Program-made: the position numbers and the translations under genes
Notes under the pieces: generated by a model
Database searches by the model: none
What the model saw: only the letters and a program-made list of their open reading frames with translations
What the model was told of the DNA's origin: nothing
Source of the DNA: Desulfocucumis palustris
GTDB taxonomy: Bacteria > Bacillota > Desulfotomaculia > Desulfotomaculales > Desulfocucumaceae
Assembly (NCBI RefSeq): GCF_002933875.1
Contig: NZ_BFAV01000019.1
Coordinates: 58,293 to 122,292 of the forward strand
Length of the DNA stretch: 64,000 nt
Direction of reading: 5' to 3'
Shown: piece after piece, positions 55,901 through 64,000 of the stretch
Numbering within the stretch: the first letter of the stretch is position 1
Layout: each line of letters starts with the position of its first letter

Positions 55901-56436
55901 AATATGATTTTTTTGCAGGACTTTATGATAGCGATCCTATTAAAAGATTGGAATTAATAAATCATGGCTTTTTCCCTTCACTTTTTTATCAAGTTTTTAG
56001 AACAAAAGAGTTGAAAGAAATATATAGATTTCTAGTCCGTAATAAGGAACTATTGCCTTATAATAACACTTTTCAAGAATACCTATTTTATTATATGGTA
56101 GTATTAACAGGAAAAATAGGAAAAATTGATGTTGACTTTAATATAAGGGATAAAGGAGTAGCTAGAGAGCAAGCCTTTACCAATTTTCCACATGCAGTTC
56201 TTGACAAAACTTTTAATGAAGATTACATTCGATTTAAAAGATCCTTTCTTCAATATTGCAAAATAGTAGGAGTATTTGGAGAAAAACTTGATAAAAAAAT
56301 AGATACTATATTCAGTAACTTTTTGGTTTTTTTCCTTGGCATACCAAAAGAATATGTGATTCAGACAAATAGTCAATTTGATTTGAAAGAGTTAGAAAAA
56401 GGTATGAAAAAAAGTTCGCTTTGGCCTAAATCCTAA
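52960..56436 (+). CDS. Two-domain family-2 glycosyltransferase with TPR core
   Basis: About 1158 residues. The N-terminal GT2 domain has LSIAMMVKNESKYLKKCLEAL, IIVDTGSEDNT and the DXD-type VDGDEI (about 90). A long TPR-like helical region (about 190-820; YYLFQLSTTYSMHQEYQTALECILKA) follows. A second GT-A-like domain begins near 850 (ALIIPTYNRPRYLSRLLYYI, YICLCADDDFI). The architecture suits protein O-glycosylation or glycan extension. It lies next to flagellin, so flagellin is a likely target. I prefer ATG 52960 over 52951, which abuts the ribosome site. The gene is AT-rich compared with hag. Confidence 0.85.
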   Translation: MKLSIAMMVKNESKYLKKCLEALKPLMKKVDSELIIVDTGSEDNTVEIAREYTDNVYFHPWNNNFSEMRNITIGYSRGEWLFIVDGDEILQEHEQLVNFLNGKESNKFNTAVIQIKNITNETNEEEGFSIITAPRLFRNDEDFHYEGAVHNQAIYKAPVRKLQALLVHYGYLHTDKELMERKFQRTSSILKSELEKNPDNVYYLFQLSTTYSMHQEYQTALECILKAVDVVSKHNLDLKQNYYVFNECAIVYNNLGMYKEAEEACLKCFNIKKGHLDVHYIAGIAQFNLNKYSEAIENFKNYLKIIESMHMGEEEADLTTTLYTVGKVEDAYVLLFKLFILVDKLEDALSYAIKITKIDYIRNNLENIVKVFVYLARFDELRKYFVDNVENQLPDSIPGFYLALENNRKNMTPEQFIAFCRAFENTPGNYGLLCEARLEYKRDASADADIIDRIKCFDFYGQYDYYADIILLWMKNQHPLSKLIGILWEQDIDIYFEYLRKHYPGLTKIVYRYLIDVPHEATLDDMRIGKIMARYIILIGGIEENEYIGAFKFYLEIGFKYVRNVYSDQVVLEEHIFSMKNKEEAFLLFVMKAFEAKEVKSRAKYLDKAKKTYNDMVKPLEKYIEKLKNIEFEKQCAELRQKRDYILNSVRKLIQEDNFINAEELLNHYIASLPDDPAAVALLSLVYILMDSEKDIEQFLPLKDYEEYKSEFKKDIKTLINEGSFYKAQKVINKYEHINGDDLDIYSMKAVIAIMNNNLHEAEEIIRKGLLIDKNNYDLLFNLAYLYEQKKDYTFAIDIYEKLINNTMKSEDKLELIQIISNIEQEQYRNSSIVQVSKSFLCSDNDCYNNFALIIPTYNRPRYLSRLLYYINNQYSRVAPRILVLDSSCQENKIINQKIIDNFQGLDLDCLSFNSDISVFEKIFQGIEDIDTDYICLCADDDFIKEEGLFRSLIALERDSSLFSVKGRNLFYVKDISNLKEYDFFAGLYDSDPIKRLELINHGFFPSLFYQVFRTKELKEIYRFLVRNKELLPYNNTFQEYLFYYMVVLTGKIGKIDVDFNIRDKGVAREQAFTNFPHAVLDKTFNEDYIRFKRSFLQYCKIVGVFGEKLDKKIDTIFSNFLVFFLGIPKEYVIQTNSQFDLKELEKGMKKSSLWPKS

Positions 56437-56522
56437 TGATATGCTAAGTATGCGATTAGATTAATCATATTTTGTTTGCTAAAATATGCAAATATTTTAA
56501 TATATAAAGAGAGTGAATTTTA

Positions 56523-57293
56523 ATGAAAGTTGTTATTTTAGCTGGAGGACTAGGCACTCGTATTAGTGAAGAATCCCATCTTAAACCAAAGCCGATGATT
56601 GAGATCGGTGGCAAACCTATACTATGGCATATAATGAAAATATATTCTTATTATGATATACACGAATTTATAATTTGTTTAGGATATAAAGGATATTTAA
56701 TTAAAGAATACTTTGCTAACTATTTTTTGCACCAATCTGACGTAACAATTGAATTGTTTAATAATAAGTTTGAAATCCATAATAACCATTGTGAACCCTG
56801 GCGTGTTACGCTGGTTGATACCGGGGAAAAAACTATGACAGGTGGAAGGCTAAAAAGGGTTCAAAGTTATGTTGGAAATGAGACTTTTTGTTTTACCTAT
56901 GGCGACGGTGTTTGTGATGTTAATATCAATGATTTAATTTCGTTTCACCGTGGACAAGGTAAATGGGCTACATTAACAGCTGTACAGCCGCCGGGCCGAT
57001 TTGGCGCGTTAGACTTTAACCAGAATATAATTACAAGCTTTCAGGAAAAACCCAGAGGAGATGGCAGTTGGATTAACGGGGGCTTTTTTGTCCTTGAGCC
57101 TGAAGTGTTTAAGTTAATTAATGGTGATGAAACAATTTGGGAAAGGGAACCTCTGGATAATTTAGCTAAGCAGGGGCAATTATCCGCTCTTAAGCATTCA
57201 ACCTTCTGGCAATCTATGGATACTATGAGGGATAAAATGTTTTTGGAGGAATTATGGAATTCGGGAAGGGCTCCGTGGAAGGTATGGCTATGA
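56523..57293 (+). CDS. rfbF: Glucose-1-phosphate cytidylyltransferase
   Basis: 256 residues making CDP-glucose from CTP and glucose-1-phosphate. Seen are the nucleotide-binding VILAGGLGTRISEESHLKPKPMIEIGGKPILWHIMK, TYGDGVCDVNIND, TAVQPPGRFGAL and FQEKPRGDGSWINGGFFVLEP. Normal length. The stop overlaps the rfbG start. Confidence 0.95.
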   Translation: MKVVILAGGLGTRISEESHLKPKPMIEIGGKPILWHIMKIYSYYDIHEFIICLGYKGYLIKEYFANYFLHQSDVTIELFNNKFEIHNNHCEPWRVTLVDTGEKTMTGGRLKRVQSYVGNETFCFTYGDGVCDVNINDLISFHRGQGKWATLTAVQPPGRFGALDFNQNIITSFQEKPRGDGSWINGGFFVLEPEVFKLINGDETIWEREPLDNLAKQGQLSALKHSTFWQSMDTMRDKMFLEELWNSGRAPWKVWL

Positions 57294-58375
57294 AATTTTC
57301 ATTCTGGAACGGAAGAAGAGTTTTAATTACCGGTCATACCGGTTTTAAAGGTAGTTGGCTGTCATTATGGCTACATAAGCTTAATGCGGAAGTAATTGGT
57401 TACTCCTTGTCGCCGCCTACTAAACCAAGTCTATATGATTTGGCGAAAGTGGGGAAAAAAGTGGTTTCAATTCACGGTGATGTGCGTGATAGGGACAGTC
57501 TTTTAGCTACAATTCAAAAATATAGACCTGAAGTAATTTTTCATATGGCAGCTCAATCGCTGGTGAAGAAATCCTTTTTAGATCCTGTTGGAACTTTTGA
57601 AACAAATATAATGGGAACAGTCAATTTGCTGGAGGCAGTTAGGCATGTAGATAGTGCACGTGTTGTTGTCAATGTGACAAGTGATAAGTGTTATGCAAAT
57701 AGAGAATGGGTTTGGGGTTATCGGGAAAACGATCCTATGGGCGGAGTAGATCCTTATAGTTCTAGTAAAGGCTGTTCCGAACTGATAACTTCAGCTTTCC
57801 GTGAATCATATTTTAATACTGGTTACTGCGGACAACGCAAAGTAGCTGTTGCTTCGGTTCGGGCCGGTAATGTTATTGGTGGAGGGGATTGGGCTGAGGA
57901 TAGACTTATACCAGATTGTATTAGGGCAATTATGAATAATAAACCTATTTATATTCGTTACCCTGATGCTGTCCGTCCCTGGCAGCATGTATTAGAACCG
58001 CTTTTTGGTTATCTATTATTAGCGCGACGATTACATGAAGACGGACCTAATTCTTCAGGCGGATGGAATTTCGGTCCAAATGACAGCGATTCAAAAACAG
58101 TTAGGTGGATGGTTAATCATATTGTTAATATTTGGGGCGGAAATGCAAGATGGGAAATAGATCAGGGCAACAAAGTATATGAGGCGAATTATTTAAAACT
58201 AGATTGTTCAAAGGCAAGATCGATACTTGGTTGGTATCCGCAGTGGAATTTAACTCAGTCGTTAGTAAATACAATAAAATGGTATAAATCTTATTTTGGC
58301 AATGAAGACATGCTTGAAAGCACGCTAAATCAAATTGATAGTTACCAAGTAACTCTTGGTCACAATGTGGGGTAA
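57290..58375 (+). CDS. rfbG: CDP-glucose 4,6-dehydratase
   Basis: 361 residues, short-chain dehydrogenase fold. NAD motif TGHTGFKGSWLSLWL, the substrate region VIFHMAAQSLVKKSFLDP, Ser/Thr of VVNVTSDKCY and the catalytic Tyr-x-x-x-Lys-like YSSSKG. It makes CDP-4-keto-6-deoxyglucose. ATG 57290 overlaps the rfbF stop. An earlier in-frame ATG lies inside rfbF. Confidence 0.95.
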   Translation: MKFSFWNGRRVLITGHTGFKGSWLSLWLHKLNAEVIGYSLSPPTKPSLYDLAKVGKKVVSIHGDVRDRDSLLATIQKYRPEVIFHMAAQSLVKKSFLDPVGTFETNIMGTVNLLEAVRHVDSARVVVNVTSDKCYANREWVWGYRENDPMGGVDPYSSSKGCSELITSAFRESYFNTGYCGQRKVAVASVRAGNVIGGGDWAEDRLIPDCIRAIMNNKPIYIRYPDAVRPWQHVLEPLFGYLLLARRLHEDGPNSSGGWNFGPNDSDSKTVRWMVNHIVNIWGGNARWEIDQGNKVYEANYLKLDCSKARSILGWYPQWNLTQSLVNTIKWYKSYFGNEDMLESTLNQIDSYQVTLGHNVG

Positions 58376-58380
58376 CAGAG

Positions 58381-59604
58381 ATGAAATGCAGATTTTGTGA
58401 TAATGAACTTAATGATATTTTTCTTTCACTTGGCTCTTCGCCTTTATCTAATTCGTATTTAACCAGGGAGCAGTTACTAAAAATGGAACCATACTATCCG
58501 TTGAAAGTATATGTTTGTAACAAATGTTTTCTAGTCCAGTTAGAAGAATTTGAAAGCCCTCAACATATTTTTAATGATTATGCATATTTTTCTTCATATT
58601 CTGATACCTGGTTAAAACACGCCAAAGATTATGCTGCTAAAATGATAAAATTATTCAATATCAATAACCAATCCACTGTAATAGAGATAGCAAGTAATGA
58701 CGGTTATTTACTTCAATATTTTATACAGAGAGGAATTCCAGTATTGGGAATTGAGCCCGCAGCTAATGTGGCTAAAGTTGCTAAAGAAAAAGGGATCCCA
58801 ACGGAGACTGTTTTTTTTGGACTGCATGCAGCTAAAGAATTAGTAAAAAAAGGTAAGTATGCAGATCTTATTGTTGGTAATAATGTATTGGCACATGTTC
58901 CAAATCTTAATGACTTTATAAAAGGATTAAAATTTCTTTTAAAACCAAAAGGAATTATTACATTGGAGTTTCCTCATCTTATGAGACTTATTGAGGGTAT
59001 TCAATTTGACACAATATATCATGAGCATTTTTCATATTTTTCCTTATTGACATTAGAAAAAGTCTTTGATAAATATGGGCTTACTGTATTTGACGTTGAA
59101 GAATTATCTACTCACGGTGGTTCATTGAGGATTTATGTCAGACACCAGGACGATAATACAAGAACTATTACCGAGCGTATTTATGATTTAAAAGATCGTG
59201 AAACCAAATTCGGGCTAATGGATATTAACTTTTATACATCTTTTGGGGAAAAAGTCAACGCAGTTAAACTAGATATGCTTAATTTTTTAATAAAGGTAAA
59301 AAAGGAAGGTAAATCTATTGTAGGTTATGGAGCACCAGCAAAGGGAAATACATTAATTAATTACTGTGGGATTAAAACAGATTTTTTGGACTATACTGTG
59401 GATAAAAATCCACATAAGCAAGGTCGTTATTTGCCAGGAAGTCATATTCCCATAGAGTCCCCAGAGAAAATCAAGAAAACAAAACCGGATTATGTATTTA
59501 TTCTTCCGTGGAACTTAAAAGATGAAATAATGGAACAGATGAATTTTGTTCGAGATTGGAATTGTAAATTTGTCATACCAATACCAATGCTAAAGGTGAT
59601 TTAA
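58381..59604 (+). CDS. NDP-sugar C-methyltransferase (TylCIII/NovU-like)
   Basis: 407 residues in the three-part layout of sugar C-3 methyltransferases. An N-terminal zinc-binding region has CRFCDNELNDIFLSLGSSPLSNSY ... CNKCFLVQL. A SAM-binding Rossmann domain has VIEIASNDGYLLQYF and LIVGNNVLAHVPNLNDF. A C-terminal domain has IVGYGAPAKGNTLINYCGI. The EFPHL...IYHEHFSYFS motif is diagnostic. It probably adds a methyl branch to the CDP-4-keto-6-deoxy sugar from RfbFG; this substrate is inference. Confidence 0.88.
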   Translation: MKCRFCDNELNDIFLSLGSSPLSNSYLTREQLLKMEPYYPLKVYVCNKCFLVQLEEFESPQHIFNDYAYFSSYSDTWLKHAKDYAAKMIKLFNINNQSTVIEIASNDGYLLQYFIQRGIPVLGIEPAANVAKVAKEKGIPTETVFFGLHAAKELVKKGKYADLIVGNNVLAHVPNLNDFIKGLKFLLKPKGIITLEFPHLMRLIEGIQFDTIYHEHFSYFSLLTLEKVFDKYGLTVFDVEELSTHGGSLRIYVRHQDDNTRTITERIYDLKDRETKFGLMDINFYTSFGEKVNAVKLDMLNFLIKVKKEGKSIVGYGAPAKGNTLINYCGIKTDFLDYTVDKNPHKQGRYLPGSHIPIESPEKIKKTKPDYVFILPWNLKDEIMEQMNFVRDWNCKFVIPIPMLKVI

Positions 59605-59605
59605 T

Positions 59606-60160
59606 ATGATATTTAAGGAAACAGTGCTAAAAGGAGCATATATTATAGAGATAGAACGTATAGAAGATAATAGGGGCTTTTTTGCCAGATCCTGGTGTCT
59701 GCAAGAGTTTATTGCCCACGGTCTAAACTCCAAGCTGGCTCAATGTAATATATCTTTTAACAAAAAAAAAGGTACTCTGCGCGGTATGCATTATCAGACA
59801 GCTCCTTACGAAGAGGCTAAAATAGTCCGCTGCACCAGTGGATCTATTTATGACGTTATTATAGACTTGCGATCCTATTCGAAAACTTTCAAGCAGTGGC
59901 TTGCAGTAGAATTGTCCTCTGAAAACTTTAAAATGTTGTATATTCCTGAGGGGTTTGCCCATGGGTTTCAGACGTTGGAAGATGATACAGAAGTGCTTTA
60001 CTTTATGACGGAGTTTTATCATTCTGAATGCGCAAGGGGCTTACGATGGGATGATCCGGCATTTGGTATTAAATGGCCTTATTTTTTAGATAGAGTTATT
60101 TCCTATAAAGATGCAAATTATCCATTATGGAATGATTTAATTATTAAAGGAGAAATTTAA
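59606..60160 (+). CDS. dTDP-4-dehydrorhamnose 3,5-epimerase-like cupin
   Basis: 184 residues. RfbC-family landmarks: IERIEDNRGFFARSW, QCNISFNKKKGTLRGMHYQ with the catalytic His, VRCTSGSIYDVIIDLRSYS, YIPEGFAHGFQTLEDDTEVLYFMTEFY. In this CDP-sugar context it probably epimerises the 4-keto sugar. It lies 1 bp after the C-methyltransferase gene. Confidence 0.88.
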   Translation: MIFKETVLKGAYIIEIERIEDNRGFFARSWCLQEFIAHGLNSKLAQCNISFNKKKGTLRGMHYQTAPYEEAKIVRCTSGSIYDVIIDLRSYSKTFKQWLAVELSSENFKMLYIPEGFAHGFQTLEDDTEVLYFMTEFYHSECARGLRWDDPAFGIKWPYFLDRVISYKDANYPLWNDLIIKGEI

Positions 60161-60952
60161 ATGCAAGAAAAGAGTATGGAAAATATAAAAAAATATTGGG
60201 ATGATCAGGCTCGAAAATTTGGTTCGGCAGCCAATGCGACGACACAGGATGTGTACATGCGTCAAATTGAAATTAATTATATTAGTGAGTTTTTATCTTC
60301 CTTTAAAAAACCATTACGTGTTCTAGATATTGGTTGTGGAAATGGTTTTAGTACCATGGAATATAAAAGTAGAGTTCCCTGGCATTCTTATGTTGGTGGT
60401 GATTATTCAGAAGATATGATATTCATTGCGAATAATGAACTAGAAAAACATCAAACCTCAGGTGATATTCAATTTAAAGTAATGGATGTGATGAATTTAT
60501 CAAAATATGGTGATACGTATGATGTCATAATATCCGATCGATGTTTAATAAACCTGGGTAATTTAAATAATAGAAAACAAGCATTATGGGAAATATCAAA
60601 ATGCCTGCAATCCGGCAGTTGGTATTTGATGATTGAAAACTTTTTGGAAGGGCACATTGAAATGAATAAGATGAGGGAATACTTAGATCTTGATGAAATT
60701 CCAGTTCGTTGGCACAATTCCTTTTTTTCTTATAAAGAACTTGAAGATTCCATAAAACATATTTTTAAAATTTCTAGTTTTGAAAATATAAGTAGTCTTT
60801 ATTACCTTGTAACAAGAGTCGTATATTCTAAACTTTGCGAAATTCAGAAGCGTACACCGGATTATGACAATCCAATTTACAAGGTAGCTGCGAAACTTCC
60901 TCCTGCAGGAAATTTTGGACCGATATTTGCTTGTAAACTATTAAGGGGCTGA
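60161..60952 (+). CDS. Class I SAM-dependent methyltransferase
   Basis: 263 residues. Motif I VLDIGCGNGFST, motif II region YVGGDYSEDMIFIA, and DVIISDRCLINLGN. N-terminal IKKYWDDQARKFGSAANATT is typical of small-molecule or sugar methyltransferases. The C-terminus is unusual, ending PAAGNFGPIFACKLL-like. Probably an O- or N-methyltransferase of the surface sugar. Adjacent genes are head-to-tail with no gap. Confidence 0.82.
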   Translation: MQEKSMENIKKYWDDQARKFGSAANATTQDVYMRQIEINYISEFLSSFKKPLRVLDIGCGNGFSTMEYKSRVPWHSYVGGDYSEDMIFIANNELEKHQTSGDIQFKVMDVMNLSKYGDTYDVIISDRCLINLGNLNNRKQALWEISKCLQSGSWYLMIENFLEGHIEMNKMREYLDLDEIPVRWHNSFFSYKELEDSIKHIFKISSFENISSLYYLVTRVVYSKLCEIQKRTPDYDNPIYKVAAKLPPAGNFGPIFACKLLRG

Positions 60953-60956
60953 TATA

Positions 60957-61682
60957 GTGAAAGAATTTACGGCAGAGAAAAGGGAATGGATTAATGCTCT
61001 ATCAAAAAATGAAGAGCTTAAAAAAGATTCTGTTGATTGGATAGAAAAAGCTTCACATTATAAATATTCCTATTATTTTTCCTGGCTTGGAAGACCTATT
61101 ATTCAATTTCCACAAGATATTATTGCTATGCAAGAACTAATATGGGAGTCGAAACCAGACTTAATTATTGAAACAGGGATTGCCCATGGTGGATCCTTAA
61201 TTTTTTATGCGTCTTTATTAGAATTGATAGGTAATGGTCATGTTTTGGGTATTGATATCGATATACGAGAACATAATCGGGTTGAAATTGAAAAACACTC
61301 CTTGCATAAAAGGATTACAATGTATCAAGGTTCCTCGATAGATATTGATATAATTAAAAGGGTATACGAATTTGCTAAAGGCAAGAAAAAAGTATTAGTA
61401 GTTTTGGATTCAAACCATACACATCAACATGTATTAAAGGAATTGGAGCTATATTCTCCTTTAGTTACGAAGGGTAGCTATTTAGTGGTTTTCGATACAA
61501 TTGTTGAGGATATGCATGATAATTTTTTTTTAGATCGCCCTTGGGGTAAAGGCGATAACCCTAAAACTGCTGTATGGGAGTTTTTGAAAAATAATAAGAG
61601 ATTTGTTGTTGATAAAGATATTCAAAATAAGTTATTAATTACAGTAGCACCTGATGGTTATTTAAAGTGTGTGGAGGATTAA
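60957..61682 (+). CDS. Cephalosporin hydroxylase-family protein (CmcI-like)
   Basis: 241 residues with the CmcI family pattern: YYFSWLGRPIIQFPQDIIAMQELIWESKPDLIIETGIAHGGSLIFYASLL, GIDIDIREHNR, IDIIKRVYEFA, VLVVLDSNHTHQHVLKELELY. Despite the name these are SAM-binding Rossmann enzymes, often sugar methyltransferases in polysaccharide clusters. It starts with GTG 4 bp after the preceding gene. Confidence 0.82.
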   Translation: MKEFTAEKREWINALSKNEELKKDSVDWIEKASHYKYSYYFSWLGRPIIQFPQDIIAMQELIWESKPDLIIETGIAHGGSLIFYASLLELIGNGHVLGIDIDIREHNRVEIEKHSLHKRITMYQGSSIDIDIIKRVYEFAKGKKKVLVVLDSNHTHQHVLKELELYSPLVTKGSYLVVFDTIVEDMHDNFFLDRPWGKGDNPKTAVWEFLKNNKRFVVDKDIQNKLLITVAPDGYLKCVED

Positions 61683-62816
61683 ATGGAAAAAGTTGGTCAT
61701 ATGTTAGTTTCTGGTCCCTCAATAACTCAAAAAGAAATAAATTACGTAATAGATGCTGTGAAAAATGCATGGTACGAAAACGCTAATATGTATCATGAAC
61801 GATTTGAAAAAGCATTTGCTAGTTATGTGGAGCGAAAATATGCTATTACACTTCCGTCCTGCACTTCAGCTCTCCATCTTGCATTAGTTTCTTTAGGTAT
61901 AGGTCCGGGAGATGAAGTTATTGTTCCAGAAATAACTTGGATTGCAACGGCTGCCCCGATTACTTATGTAGGAGCCACTCCGGTTTTTGCTGATATTAAT
62001 CCAAATACTTGGTGCTTATCAGCTAAATCCTTTGAAGAATGTATAACTCCAAATACAAGGGCTGTTATTCCGGTTGATTTGTATGGTAATATGCCAAATA
62101 TGGCTGAAATTCAATCAATAGCAAAAAAATTTAACATTGCAATAATTGAAGATGCAGCTGAAGCTATAGGATCTGAACATAAAGGGAAAAAGGCAGGGAG
62201 TTTTGGAGAAACTGGAGTATTTAGTTTCCATGGTTCAAAGACCATGACTACAGGGGAAGGTGGAATGCTTGTCACAGATAATGAATATATTTATCGGCGA
62301 GTGCTAACTCTTCGGGATCATGGCAGACCACCTTCCGATAAGAAATTTTACAACACTGAAATTGCATATAAATACAAAATGAGCAGTATGCAAGCGGCAC
62401 TAGGTTTAGCACAATTGGAACGAATAGAAGAGTTGATAGCGCGCAAAAGGCTAATTTTTTCATGGTATTATCAAGAACTATCTGATATTAATGATATAAT
62501 TTTAAATTATGAAGGCCCTTATACAAAAAATACGTACTGGATGGTAACAATAATTTTAAACAAAAAGTTTGGGATTAAAAAAGAGGAATTAATACAACAA
62601 TTAATTGAAAACAATATAGATGCCCGTCCATTTTTTTATCCTTTAAGTTCTCTTCCGGCTTACAAAAAATCGGAACAAGTTGACATAGCTAAAAAAAGAA
62701 ATTTAAATGCTTATAACATTTCTCCTTATGGAATTAATCTTCCATGTGGAATGAATATGAGCGAAGATAAAGTATCCTATGTTTGTAAGATATTGAGACG
62801 ATTGTTATCTTTATGA
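61683..62816 (+). CDS. DegT/DnrJ/EryC1/StrS aminotransferase
   Basis: 377 residues, PLP-dependent sugar aminotransferase. Seen are LPSCTSALHLALVSLGIGPGDEVIVPEITWIATAAPI, VIPVDLYGNMPNM, IIEDAAEAIGSEHKGKKAGSFGETGVFSFHGSKTMTTGEGGM with the Schiff-base Lys, and RDHGR. It resembles perosamine-synthase-type enzymes and lacks the Fe-S features of RfbH. It suggests the final sugar carries an amino group. Confidence 0.9.
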   Translation: MEKVGHMLVSGPSITQKEINYVIDAVKNAWYENANMYHERFEKAFASYVERKYAITLPSCTSALHLALVSLGIGPGDEVIVPEITWIATAAPITYVGATPVFADINPNTWCLSAKSFEECITPNTRAVIPVDLYGNMPNMAEIQSIAKKFNIAIIEDAAEAIGSEHKGKKAGSFGETGVFSFHGSKTMTTGEGGMLVTDNEYIYRRVLTLRDHGRPPSDKKFYNTEIAYKYKMSSMQAALGLAQLERIEELIARKRLIFSWYYQELSDINDIILNYEGPYTKNTYWMVTIILNKKFGIKKEELIQQLIENNIDARPFFYPLSSLPAYKKSEQVDIAKKRNLNAYNISPYGINLPCGMNMSEDKVSYVCKILRRLLSL

Positions 62817-62869
62817 CCTTTTTATTCCTACGGATGCATGGTTTTACCAGCAGTCGACAAATGATTTCA

Positions 62870-62900
62870 TAAGGGCTTGTTATTATTTTGCAAGCCCTAA
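62870..62900 (+). terminator. Hairpin after the sugar operon
   Basis: AGGGCTTG pairs with CAAGCCCT across an 11-base T-rich loop; no strong T-run follows. Confidence 0.5.
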
Positions 62901-62927
62901 GTATTAACTTTAAATAAGGAGTAAAAA

Positions 62928-63812
62928 ATGATTATACCTAATCATATTCAAATTGAAACAGTAAATGGATTATGCACTGCCAGTTGCAATATGTGCACTA
63001 TAAGTAATTGGAAAAGAGACCCTAATATTATGGACAATATTACATATATCAAGATACTTAAAAATTTTTTGGATTACCAACAAAATATTAAGTATATAAC
63101 TTTGCATGGATGTGGCGAGCCGTTGTTGGATGATAATCTTTCAGAAAAGATAAAAATAGCTAAGGAAATGAATTTTTCAGGAATCGGTTTTGCCACAAAT
63201 TGTACAGAATTAAGTGAAGATATTTCTTGTAATTTAATTGAATCTGGGTTAGATACAATTATTTGTAGTATTGATGGAATAAAAAAAGATACTCATGAAT
63301 CAATTAGAAAGGGAACAAATTTTGAAAAAGTAGTTTCAAATGTCTTAAAATTTATTCAATTAAGAAATAGAATTGGCAAAACTAAAATTTTAATTAGATT
63401 TATTAGGCAGGAAATAAATAATCAAGAATGGCCAGAATTTTTTAGTTATTGGACAGGAAAATTGGATTGCAATTTTGGTGATCAGGTTATAAGGTTTGAT
63501 ATTCATAATTGGGGTGATAAACTGACTCATTATAAAACTAAAGATGTTAATAGTTCTGTTGGCTTTAATAAGGTTGTGTGTGAATATATTTATGACAGGA
63601 TTGTGGTTTATTCTAATGGTGATATGGGTTTTTGCTGCGCAGATGATAATGGTTTTTTTAATTTAGGGAACGTTTCTGATTGTGATCCTATAAGTATATA
63701 TAATAATAATCCATTTAATTATTATCGCAAAATGATGCAGGAAGGCAGGATAGATGAACTGGAACACTGCCGATATTGCACAATACCACGTTCGCGAGCA
63801 TTGAGATTATAA
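62928..63812 (+). CDS. Radical SAM/SPASM-type protein
   Basis: 294 residues. The 4Fe-4S radical motif is CTASCNMCTISNW (Cys-x3-Cys-x2-Cys), followed by ITLHGCGEPLLDDNL and ICSIDGIKKDTHESIRKGTNFEKVVSNV. Auxiliary-cluster cysteines are in the C-terminal half (VCEYIYDRIVVYSNGDMGFCCADD ... HCRYC). Such proteins modify peptides or sugars. It has its own ribosome site (AAGGAG) and follows the sugar operon after a hairpin. Confidence 0.85.
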   Translation: MIIPNHIQIETVNGLCTASCNMCTISNWKRDPNIMDNITYIKILKNFLDYQQNIKYITLHGCGEPLLDDNLSEKIKIAKEMNFSGIGFATNCTELSEDISCNLIESGLDTIICSIDGIKKDTHESIRKGTNFEKVVSNVLKFIQLRNRIGKTKILIRFIRQEINNQEWPEFFSYWTGKLDCNFGDQVIRFDIHNWGDKLTHYKTKDVNSSVGFNKVVCEYIYDRIVVYSNGDMGFCCADDNGFFNLGNVSDCDPISIYNNNPFNYYRKMMQEGRIDELEHCRYCTIPRSRALRL

Positions 63813-63831
63813 TTAACTGCCCTTTGATAAG

Positions 63832-64000
63832 CTAGGAGGCTGTCTGAATATTAACAGAAACCAGGGTATTTGCCATTAGATGGCGAAATATACCCTATTA
63901 CATTGTCAATACTAAGACTATATTATAATTCATTTTTATAGTATACTCTTTCCAGGGAGGGAGGGGTATGCCTTGCCAAAAGTGAAATACCATGTCCGTC
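63832..64000 (+). mobile_element. Possible start of an IS630-like insertion sequence (partial)
   Basis: GAGGCTGTCTGAATATTAAC at 63837 looks like an IS terminal repeat. The last bases contain a TTG-started frame at 63973 after a GGAGGGAGGGG ribosome site, reading PKVKYHVR, which resembles the N-terminus of IS630-family transposases. Only nine codons are visible, so this is tentative. Confidence 0.35.

Overview
The window reads as a chromosome segment of a motile, probably endospore-forming Gram-positive bacterium of the Desulfotomaculum/Pelotomaculum (Peptococcaceae, Clostridia) type. Pointers are a Spo0F-like receiver, a ribbon-helix-helix/MazF pair, a ComB-type 2-phosphosulfolactate phosphatase, strong GGAGG ribosome sites and flagellar genes with textbook sigma-28 promoters. 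Assignment to a genus is inference. The host backbone is moderately GC-rich. Two regions are clearly AT-rich and look acquired: about 19.56-37.75 kb and about 52.9-63.8 kb.

1-12 kb, nitrogen assimilation and housekeeping: the 3' end of an ANTAR-domain antiterminator gene, two tandem glutamine synthetase genes (glnA), glutamate synthase large and small subunits (gltB, gltD), lipB, an orphan ilvN and a ribbon-helix-helix/MazF toxin-antitoxin pair. The leaders of glnA-1, glnA-2 and gltB each carry an intrinsic terminator whose 5' strand overlaps a hairpin with an A1/G4 hexaloop. In glnA-1 and glnA-2 a second such hexaloop precedes it. This is the architecture expected of an ANTAR-controlled attenuator, so the first gene of the window probably controls its neighbours.

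12-19.5 kb: a class-I amidotransferase-like peptidase, an imidazolonepropionase-like amidohydrolase, a Spo0F-like response regulator, tsaE-tsaB-rimI (tRNA t6A synthesis and ribosomal N-acetylation), a 45-residue membrane peptide, a lipoprotein polysaccharide deacetylase, tRNA-Arg(CCG) and an Rpn/PD-(D/E)XK family gene. Several long intergenic palindromes occur here.

19.56-37.75 kb: an 18.1-kb AT-rich element inserted in tRNA-Val(CAC). It is bounded by an exact 72-bp direct repeat of tRNA sequence, with a tyrosine integrase next to the intact tRNA copy. It encodes scaffold, SU10-like major capsid, small and large terminase, SPP1-like portal, a head-tail connector and a probable head-closure protein fused to Ig-like domains, plus a DEAD-like helicase, a UviB-like peptide and a secreted PPC/BIG2 protein. 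I see no tail tube, tape measure, baseplate, endolysin or replication initiator. It is either a tail-less prophage remnant or a capsid-forming satellite. It also has two large non-coding stretches and terminal repeats.

37.8-52.9 kb, motility and chemotaxis: comB (reverse strand), then motB-motA-cheW-cheA-cheB, an insertion carrying a MntA-like nucleotidyltransferase flanked by a 60-bp duplication of the cheB 3' end, then flgM-flgN-flgK-flgL-(unknown)-fliW-csrA-flagellin. The flagellin leader has a sigma-28 promoter and a hairpin displaying a CsrA-type AUGGAU loop, matching the FliW-CsrA-flagellin homeostasis circuit. The flagellin is very large (954 aa) with repeated central modules.

52.9-64 kb, probable flagellin or surface glycosylation island: a 1161-aa two-domain glycosyltransferase, CDP-glucose synthesis and 4,6-dehydration (rfbF, rfbG), a C-methyltransferase, a 3,5-epimerase-like cupin, two further methyltransferase-type enzymes, a DegT/DnrJ aminotransferase and a radical SAM/SPASM protein. 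A possible IS630-like transposase start lies at the very end.
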